From: Pseudomonadota bacterium
GTDB taxonomy: Bacteria; Pseudomonadota; Alphaproteobacteria; Rhizobiales; Xanthobacteraceae
Assembly: GCA_023387735.1 (NCBI GenBank)
Contig: JAEWHP010000002.1
Location: forward strand, 248,001-312,000
Direction of reading: 5' to 3'
Length of the DNA stretch: 64,000 nt
The position numbers were made by a program, and so were the translations under genes. The notes under the pieces were generated by a model that saw nothing but the letters and a program-made list of their open reading frames with translations, searched no databases and was not told the DNA's origin. Below, one piece after another: positions 58,891 through 64,000 of the stretch. Position 1 is the stretch's first letter. Each line of letters opens with the position of its first letter.

Positions 58891-59765
58891 CCGCCTCCGG
58901 GATCGATGGGGTCCACGGCCAGAGCTGCTTCACGCCGTTGCAGCCTTGCGGCCCTGTTCGTGACAAGGACGAAGGCGGCAATGAAGGCGATGGTCATCAG
59001 CAGTACGATCGTCGGGGCGGGCGCGCTGTCGATGAAGAAGGAAAGATACACGCCGAGGAAAGACGCAATCACCGCGACGATGATGGCGACAATCAGCATG
59101 TCGCTGAACTTGCGTGTCACCAGGAAGGCTATGGCTCCGGGTGAAATCAGCATGGCGATGGCGAGGATGATGCCGACGGCCTTCAAGGCGCCGACGATGG
59201 TCAGGGAGAGGAGTGCCAGCAAACCGTAGTGCAGGAGACGGACCGGCAGCCCGATCGCCCTCGCCTGCGCCGGGTCGAAGGAATGCAGGAGGAGGTCCCG
59301 CCATTTGACGACGATGACGCCGGCCGCAATGGCCGCGATGATCCCGGTTTCGACGATGTCGCGCAGACCCACCCCGAGGATGTCGCCAAACAGGATATGA
59401 TCGAGATGCACCTCGCTCTGGATCTTCACGTAGAGCACGAGCCCCAGCCCGAACATGCCGGAGAATACGACCCCCATCACCGTGTCCTGCTTGATGCGGC
59501 TGTTCTCCTTGAGGAAGCCGGTCGCCAGCGCGCAGATCATGCCGGCCGCGAACGCGCCCACCGCATAGGGAAACCCGACGATGTAGGCGATCACGACGCC
59601 GGGAAAGACGGCATGCGAGATCGCGTCCCCCATCAGTGACCAGCCCTTGAGGACGAGGAAACAGGAGAGCAGTGCGGCCGGGATCGCGACCAGCACCGCG
59701 ATGATCAGCGCATGGCGCATGAACTCGAACTGGAACGGCTGCAGGAGCGTATCGAGCGGCGTCAT
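58875..59765 (-). CDS. sitD: Manganese/iron ABC transporter permease, SitD-type
   Basis: The ATG at 59765 overlaps the end of the upstream permease by four bases; longer open sequence is shadow. The 296-residue protein has about eight membrane segments: HALIIAVLVAIPAALLSCFL, GWSLMGDAISHAVFPGVVIA (the ABC-3 conserved LMGDAISHAV stretch) and GVIVVKWRDLLLHSFDPAQA. ALKAVGIILAIAMLISPGAI follows. It pairs with SitC to form the transport channel. The C-terminal tail is polar. It is the last gene of the sitABCD-like operon. Confidence 0.93.
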   Translation of the reverse strand: MTPLDTLLQPFQFEFMRHALIIAVLVAIPAALLSCFLVLKGWSLMGDAISHAVFPGVVIAYIVGFPYAVGAFAAGMICALATGFLKENSRIKQDTVMGVVFSGMFGLGLVLYVKIQSEVHLDHILFGDILGVGLRDIVETGIIAAIAAGVIVVKWRDLLLHSFDPAQARAIGLPVRLLHYGLLALLSLTIVGALKAVGIILAIAMLISPGAIAFLVTRKFSDMLIVAIIVAVIASFLGVYLSFFIDSAPAPTIVLLMTIAFIAAFVLVTNRAARLQRREAALAVDPIDPGGGQSRA

Positions 59766-60619
59766 GGGCCTGTATCCAGTGCCTGTGCCGCGCGGCGGCG
59801 GGCCGCCAGCATGCCGTGCTTGGGGGCGAGGAAGAACGCCGCGAGGAAGGCCAGCGTCTGCAGCACGACGATGATTCCGCCGGTCGCGCCGTCCAGGAAA
59901 TAGCTGGCATAGGCGCCGGCGAAGCTCGTCGTCGATCCGATCGCAACGCTTGTCAGGAGCAGGCGAGGGAAGCGGTCGGTCAGCAGATAAGCGGTCGCGC
60001 CAGGCGTCACCACCATGCAGATGACGAGGAAGGCGCCGACCGTCTGCAGCGCCGCGACCGTCGAGGCGGACAGCAGCGTGAAGAACATGATCTTGAGCGC
60101 GGTCGGATTGAGCCCGATCGAGCGGGCATGCGTCTCGTCGAAGAAGGTGACCATCAGGTCCTTCCATTTGACGATGAGGACGGCGAGCGAGACGAAGCCG
60201 ATGATGGCGAGTTGCAGGGTATCTTCCGGGGTTATCGCCAGGATGTTGCCGAGCACGATGGTCTGGATGTTCACTGAAGTGGGCGACAGCGAGACCATGA
60301 AAAGTCCGAGGCCGAAAAAGGAAGAAAAGATCAGCCCGATGATGGCGTCTTCCTTCAGCCTGGTGCGCTGGTTGAGGAACAGCATGGCTGCTGCCGCGAG
60401 GCCGCCCGAGAAGAAGGCGCCGATGGAAAACGGCAGGCCGAGCATGTAGGCGCCAGCGACACCGGGCACGATGGCGTGCGAAAGCGCATCGCCGATCAGC
60501 GACCAGCCCTTCAGCATCAGATAGGCGGAGAGGAACGCGCAGACCCCGCCGACCAGCGCGGAAACCCACATGGCGTTGAGCATGTATCCGTAGGTGAAGG
60601 GTTCGATCAGCGTGGACAC
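59762..60619 (-). CDS. sitC: Manganese/iron ABC transporter permease, SitC-type
   Basis: A 285-residue protein with GTG start; the G shares the last base of the ATPase stop (TAGTG). The N-terminus MSTLIEPFTYGYMLNAMWVS leads into ABC-3 family helices including GWSLIGDALSHAIVPGVAGA and VLIVKWKDLMVTFFDETHAR. ALQTVGAFLVICMVVTPGAT is the fifth conserved segment. It is paralogous to SitD next door. The two probably form a heterodimer with the ATPase. Confidence 0.93.
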   Translation of the reverse strand: MSTLIEPFTYGYMLNAMWVSALVGGVCAFLSAYLMLKGWSLIGDALSHAIVPGVAGAYMLGLPFSIGAFFSGGLAAAAMLFLNQRTRLKEDAIIGLIFSSFFGLGLFMVSLSPTSVNIQTIVLGNILAITPEDTLQLAIIGFVSLAVLIVKWKDLMVTFFDETHARSIGLNPTALKIMFFTLLSASTVAALQTVGAFLVICMVVTPGATAYLLTDRFPRLLLTSVAIGSTTSFAGAYASYFLDGATGGIIVVLQTLAFLAAFFLAPKHGMLAARRRAAQALDTGP

Positions 60620-61515
60620 TAGCCGCTGCCTCGATCGTCCGGCGTCGGTTCGTGCCTGGCCGCCTTGCCGTCCCGGAAGATCACCGCCCGCTCGTCGTCG
60701 GTGATCACGTCGAGCGCATGCGGCCGGCCGCCTTCGCCTTCGCTCAGCACGAAGTGCCGCAGGACGCCGCCAAAGGTCTTTTCCAGGTTCGCCTGCGTGA
60801 AAGTCTCGACCGTGGGACCATAGGCGAGCACCGTGCGGTTGAGCAGCACGGTGCGATCGCAGAACTCCGGCACGCTGCCGAGGTTGTGCGTGGAGACCAG
60901 CATCACGCGGCCTTCGTCGCGAAGCGAACGCAGAAGCTTGACGATGGCGTCTTCGGTGTTGACGTCGACCCCGGTGAAGGGTTCGTCGAGCAGGATCACC
61001 CGCCCGTCCTGGGCCAGCGCGCGGGCGAGGAACACGCGCTTCTTCTGGCCGCCGGAGAGTTCGCCGATCTGGCGCTTGCGGAAATCGCTCATGCCGACGC
61101 GCTCGAGCGCGGCCGCGACGGCCTTGTGATCCGCGGGCCTCGCAAGGCGCATCATGTTCATGTGGCCATAGCGGCCCATCATCACCACGTCCTCGACCAG
61201 AACCGGGAAGTTCCAGTCGATCTCCTCGCTCTGCGGCACATAGGCGACGATGTTCTTTTTCAGCGCGGCATTGACTGGTTGGCCGAGAATCGAGATCTCG
61301 CCCCCGGCGAGGCCGACAAAGCCCATGATCGCCTTGAAGAGCGTGGATTTGCCGCTGCCGTTCACGCCGACCAGCGCGGTGATGGTGCCCGCAGGGATCT
61401 TGAAGGTCGCATCGCGCAAGGCGGTGTGACCGTTGCGGTAGGTGACGGTCGCGTTTCTGACGGAGAGTCCGGATCCCGCATCCGGGGATGCGGGATTGAG
61501 AAACGTGTCGATCAT
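60619..61515 (-). CDS. sitB: Manganese/iron ABC transporter ATP-binding protein, SitB-type
   Basis: The start at 61515 lies five bases after the binding-protein stop, giving 298 residues; upstream open codons are shadow. Walker A is GVNGSGKST at 50-58, the signature is ELSGGQKKRVFLARALAQ, Walker B is VILLDEPFTGVD and the switch is LVSTHNLGSVPE. AYVPQSEEIDWNFPVLVEDV is the Q-loop region typical of metal ABC-3 ATPases. The C-terminal extension (about 240-298) is charged and not conserved. Confidence 0.95.
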   Translation of the reverse strand: MIDTFLNPASPDAGSGLSVRNATVTYRNGHTALRDATFKIPAGTITALVGVNGSGKSTLFKAIMGFVGLAGGEISILGQPVNAALKKNIVAYVPQSEEIDWNFPVLVEDVVMMGRYGHMNMMRLARPADHKAVAAALERVGMSDFRKRQIGELSGGQKKRVFLARALAQDGRVILLDEPFTGVDVNTEDAIVKLLRSLRDEGRVMLVSTHNLGSVPEFCDRTVLLNRTVLAYGPTVETFTQANLEKTFGGVLRHFVLSEGEGGRPHALDVITDDERAVIFRDGKAARHEPTPDDRGSG

Positions 61516-61520
61516 CGCGT

Positions 61521-62426
61521 TCACTGTGCGAGGCCGTTTGCGATCGTCTCGGACGTCACCCGCAGGAGATCGATATAGGTCGGAACCTTGCCATCGGCGG
61601 CGCTGAGCGAGTCCACGTAGAGAACACCACCATATTTGGCCCCCGTCTCGCGGGCAACCTGCTTGGCGGGGTCCGGCGAGATCGTGCTTTCGGAAAACAC
61701 GACGGAAATCTTGTTGGCGCGCACCGCATCGATCACCTTTCGGACCTGCTGCGGCGTGCCCTGCTGATCCGCATTGATCGGCCAGAGATAGAGCTCCTTC
61801 AGGCCGAAGTCGCGGGCGAGGTAGCTGAAGGCGCCTTCGCTCGACACCAGCCATCGCCGCTCGGGCGGAATCGCGGCGAGCCTCGCCTGGATCGGCGCAA
61901 TCGCGGCCGATATCTTCTGCTTGTACGCCTCGGCATTGGCCTTGTAGGTCTCGGCGTTCTTCGGATCGTGCTTCACAAACGCGTCCCGGATGTTGTCGAC
62001 GTAGATAAGCGCCGCCTTCGGTGACATCCAGGCGTGCGGGTTGGGCTTGCCCTTGTAGGGCCCCTCCGCGATCCCCATCGGCTCGACGCCCTGGGAGACG
62101 ACGACGCCGGGGACGCCCTTGAGGCGCTGGAAGAATTTTTCGAACCAGAGTTCGAGATTGAGCCCGTTCCAGAGGACGAGATTGGCCTCCTGCGCCTTCA
62201 GGATGTCACCCGGCGTCGGCTGGTAATTATGAATCTCGGCATCGGGCTTGGTGATCGATTCGACGGTTGCCGCGTCGCCGGCAACATTCCTCGCCATGTC
62301 GGCGATGACCGTGAACGTCGTGACGGCCTTGAATTTGGCCTGAGCGAACGCTGCCTGCGTCATCAGCCCAAGCACCGCAGTTGCCGCAACGGTCGCAAGA
62401 ACGACGCGCCTGCCTCGATCAAACAT
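61521..62426 (-). CDS. sitA: Manganese/iron ABC transporter substrate-binding protein, SitA-type
   Basis: A 301-residue protein with a signal peptide ending near AAFAQA. The four metal ligands of the Mn/Fe subgroup are present: His66 (EIHNYQP), His131 (NPHAWMSP), Glu197 (SSEGAFSY) and Asp272 (YVDSLS). A zinc-specific ZnuA would have a third histidine instead of this glutamate and a His-rich loop, which is absent. It is the first gene of the operon, with a strong promoter overlapped by two metal-box-like sites. It delivers Mn2+ or Fe2+ to SitBCD. Confidence 0.95.
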   Translation of the reverse strand: MFDRGRRVVLATVAATAVLGLMTQAAFAQAKFKAVTTFTVIADMARNVAGDAATVESITKPDAEIHNYQPTPGDILKAQEANLVLWNGLNLELWFEKFFQRLKGVPGVVVSQGVEPMGIAEGPYKGKPNPHAWMSPKAALIYVDNIRDAFVKHDPKNAETYKANAEAYKQKISAAIAPIQARLAAIPPERRWLVSSEGAFSYLARDFGLKELYLWPINADQQGTPQQVRKVIDAVRANKISVVFSESTISPDPAKQVARETGAKYGGVLYVDSLSAADGKVPTYIDLLRVTSETIANGLAQ

Positions 62427-62489
62427 TCCTCAGTTCTCCTGTGTCCCGCGCACGGTCCGCTGCCCCTGACCGCCTGCAGCATTCCGAAA

Positions 62490-62506
62490 TTGCAATTCAT
62501 TCGCAA
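62490..62506. promoter_or_regulatory. Mur/Fur-like site 1, TGCAA-TTCAT-TCGCA
   Basis: The site TTGCAATTCATTCGCAA lies just downstream of the predicted sitA -10 box, over the expected start of transcription. Its core fits TGCRA-N5-TYGCA shared with the sites at 62546, 62665 and 51088. Confidence 0.6.
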
Positions 62507-62515
62507 CTGGCTTGA

Positions 62516-62544
62516 CGTATAGGGAACCTTCAGTCATTTTGCAA
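62516..62544 (-). promoter_or_regulatory. sitA promoter
   Basis: On the minus strand TTGCAA (62544-62539), a 17-base spacer and TATACG (62521-62516) give a good sigma-70 promoter, with start near 62509. The -35 box abuts site 2 and the start point overlaps site 1, the arrangement expected for metal-dependent repression. Confidence 0.6.
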
Positions 62545-62545
62545 A

Positions 62546-62560
62546 TGCGAACTATTCGCA
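62546..62560. promoter_or_regulatory. Mur/Fur-like site 2, TGCGAA-CTA-TTCGCA
   Basis: A perfect palindrome with 6-base arms, next to the sitA -35 box. In the other direction it would lie near the start point of a possible porin promoter (TTGACG 62512-62517, N17, CATTTT), so one bound protein could control both genes. Confidence 0.65.
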
Positions 62561-62664
62561 AATGAAGAGGCGGTTCCGTGGGGTGCGCCGCTCAACCTGC
62601 AAAGACCACCTTAAATCGGATGAACCACGCCACCTCCCAGCATCGCGAACGTCCGCCCTTCAGA

Positions 62665-62679
62665 TGCAATTAAGTTGCA
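62665..62679. promoter_or_regulatory. Mur/Fur-like site 3, TGCAA-TTAAG-TTGCA
   Basis: Perfect 5-base arms with a 5-base centre, ending 23 bases before the porin GTG. This third site of the same form is in the porin leader, where binding could act as a roadblock. Confidence 0.5.
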
Positions 62680-62702
62680 ATAGCAGTCAGGAATGCCGTC
62701 AA

Positions 62703-64000
62703 GTGAGTAAGTTAAGGCTGAATGTTTCCATCCTCGCGGCGATCGCGATGGCCGGGCCGGCGATGGCGGAAACGGAAGTTGTCGATGGCATTCCACCGGT
62801 GTCGATCGCGACCAGTTTGCCCGACAATGGCGATCCGACCGGGAGCCGTAGATGGCTCGCCCAGCACGGGATCACCTACGGGCTGGTCTACACCGGCGAA
62901 GCCCTCCGCAACGTGTCCGGCGGCATCCGTCGCGGCAGTCTCTACCAGGGCAAGTTAGAGGCGTTCACCGCCATCGACTTCGGTAAGTTCGCGGGATGGC
63001 AGGGCCTGAACTTCTTCGGCAACGCCTTTCAAATTCATCGTACCTCCGGCATGCGCGCCGAGCACTTCAACAGCCTGATCACGATCAGCAACATCGAGGC
63101 TATCCCCTCGACGCGGCTTTCCGAGCTCTGGTTCGAGCAGAAGCTGTTCGACGACCGGTTCGGCTTTCGCTTCGGCCAGCTCGCCGCCGACGCGGAGTTC
63201 TTCATCAGCGACTACAGCCGGATGTTTCTGAGCAGCGACTGGCCGACGATCACCGGCGCCAACCTGCCCAGCGGCGGACCGGCCTATCCTCTTGCGACGC
63301 CGGGCCTGCGCTGGAGGTTCGATCCCGACAAGCACTGGACAGGCCTGGTCGCCGTGTTCAACGGCGATCCCGGCGAACAGGGAACGGTCAACACCACAGG
63401 TACCAATTTCAGGATCAACGATCCGCCGTTGCTGATGGGCGAGGTGCAGTACCGCCGCAATCAGGGCAAGGACGACAGCGGGCTCGCAGGAATCTACCGG
63501 CTCGGCGGCTGGCACCATTTCGGACAATTCCACGATCACAGGTTCGGCACGGACGGCTTCTCGCTTGCTGATCCCCTCAGCAACGGCACGGCCCGCCGGA
63601 TCCGCGGCAACAGCGGCATCTACGGCATCGTCGACCAGCAGCTCTACCGTCCAGTGGACGGCGGCCCCGACAGCGGCGTCGGCGTGTTCAGCCGGATCGC
63701 GGCCAGTCCCTCGGACAGCAGCCACATCAACTTCTTCCTCGATGCCGGTATCGTCTTCTCCGGCTTGATCCCGAGCCGCCCCAACGACAGGTTCGGCGCC
63801 AGCTTCATCTACGGCAACATCTCCAACCGCATCCGCGCCTTCGACCGCGACGTGATCTTTCACGCCGGCACTGGGCAACCGGTCCGCAACTACGAGATGA
63901 CGATCGAGCTGAGCTACCAGGCCCAGATCAAGCCCGGCTGGACCGTGCAGCCCACGTTCGAATACGTGACCCACCCGGGCGGCCACATCTCCGATCCCGA
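62703..64000 (+). CDS. OprB-type (carbohydrate-selective) porin, N-terminal part, probable metal-uptake channel
   Basis: The frame opens with GTG at 62703 after AGGA and runs past the right edge, giving 432 complete codons so far. The signal peptide is MSKLRLNVSILAAIAMAGPA, ending near AMA. The mature part begins ETEVVDGIPP and shows OprB features: RRWLAQHGITYGLVYTGEAL, GQLAADAEFFISDYSRMFLS, and repeated beta strands such as LAGIYRLGGWHHFGQFHDH. OprB relatives usually pass sugars. Here the divergent sitABCD-like operon and shared metal boxes suggest a channel for Mn2+, similar in idea to MnoP of Bradyrhizobium. The stop codon lies outside the window. Confidence 0.85.
   Translation, partial: MSKLRLNVSILAAIAMAGPAMAETEVVDGIPPVSIATSLPDNGDPTGSRRWLAQHGITYGLVYTGEALRNVSGGIRRGSLYQGKLEAFTAIDFGKFAGWQGLNFFGNAFQIHRTSGMRAEHFNSLITISNIEAIPSTRLSELWFEQKLFDDRFGFRFGQLAADAEFFISDYSRMFLSSDWPTITGANLPSGGPAYPLATPGLRWRFDPDKHWTGLVAVFNGDPGEQGTVNTTGTNFRINDPPLLMGEVQYRRNQGKDDSGLAGIYRLGGWHHFGQFHDHRFGTDGFSLADPLSNGTARRIRGNSGIYGIVDQQLYRPVDGGPDSGVGVFSRIAASPSDSSHINFFLDAGIVFSGLIPSRPNDRFGASFIYGNISNRIRAFDRDVIFHAGTGQPVRNYEMTIELSYQAQIKPGWTVQPTFEYVTHPGGHISDP

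Noticed and set aside
61521..62426. Zinc-specific (ZnuA) binding protein
   Set aside because: The third ligand is glutamate (Glu197), not histidine, and the His/Asp-rich loop of ZnuA is missing, which favours Mn/Fe.
1..64000. CRISPR array or phage region
   Set aside because: No series of direct repeats with regular spacers, cas-like genes, or phage structural genes was seen.

Overview
The window is high-GC, gene-dense alphaproteobacterial DNA, most like Bradyrhizobium or a close relative in the Nitrobacteraceae. Supporting signs are tandem DUF3551 small secreted proteins, many orphan solute-binding proteins, several CoA-ester catabolic clusters, Omp25-type barrel sequences, and dispersed palindromic repeats, including three copies of one REP-like element centred on a CTCGAG core. 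No phage, transposase, plasmid gene or CRISPR array was seen; it reads as ordinary chromosome.

Layout. 1-6.6 kb: end of a branched-chain amino acid type binding protein, then acyl-CoA catabolism (two enoyl-CoA hydratase-fold proteins, a VOC protein, two unlike acyl-CoA dehydrogenases, an SDR). 6.7-14 kb: stress and envelope small proteins (GlsB-like, YidB-like, DUF3551), a ketopantoate reductase homologue, an AraC regulator, an RraA-like aldolase, a cupin and a Bug-type binding protein. 14.2 kb: tRNA-Arg(CCU), followed by a PfkB kinase. 15.3-18 kb: an esterase beside a Baeyer-Villiger-type monooxygenase. 18.3-20.1 kb: a large di-heme cytochrome c. 20.5-26.6 kb: mixed metabolic genes (racemase, SDR, reductase, hydratase, aspartate dehydrogenase).

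27.1-33.5 kb is a coherent aromatic-acid cluster converging on gentisate: gentisate 1,2-dioxygenase, maleylpyruvate/maleylacetoacetate isomerase, MarR regulator, 3-hydroxybenzoate 6-hydroxylase-like enzyme, an aryl-CoA ligase and a salicylyl-CoA/aminobenzoyl-CoA-type monooxygenase. A near-identical 14-bp motif overlaps the -10 region of both minus-strand transcripts and probably binds the MarR protein.

33.6-50.9 kb: a membrane-anchored TAXI binding protein, three small cysteine-containing secreted proteins (two share one exact four-cysteine repeat), an RND efflux adaptor and pump, an ATP-grasp enzyme followed by an oxidoreductase, ferredoxin-NADP reductase, a patatin, a glutamate-synthase-like protein, a CNNM/CBS protein, and an outer-membrane protein that appears to fuse two beta barrels.

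51.4-58.9 kb: a creatininase homologue facing a tightly overlapping operon (NitT/TauT-type ABC transporter, 2-hydroxyacid dehydrogenase, double AprI/Inh-domain protein), then a YCII protein with an ECF42-type sigma factor. 58.9-64 kb: a SitABCD-type manganese/iron ABC transporter divergent from an OprB-type porin. The shared intergenic region carries three 15-bp sites of the form TGCRA-N5-TYGCA. A fourth lies upstream of the double-barrel porin at 51.1 kb. This looks like a metal-responsive (Mur/Fur-like) regulon linking outer- and inner-membrane uptake, and it is the most interesting feature here.
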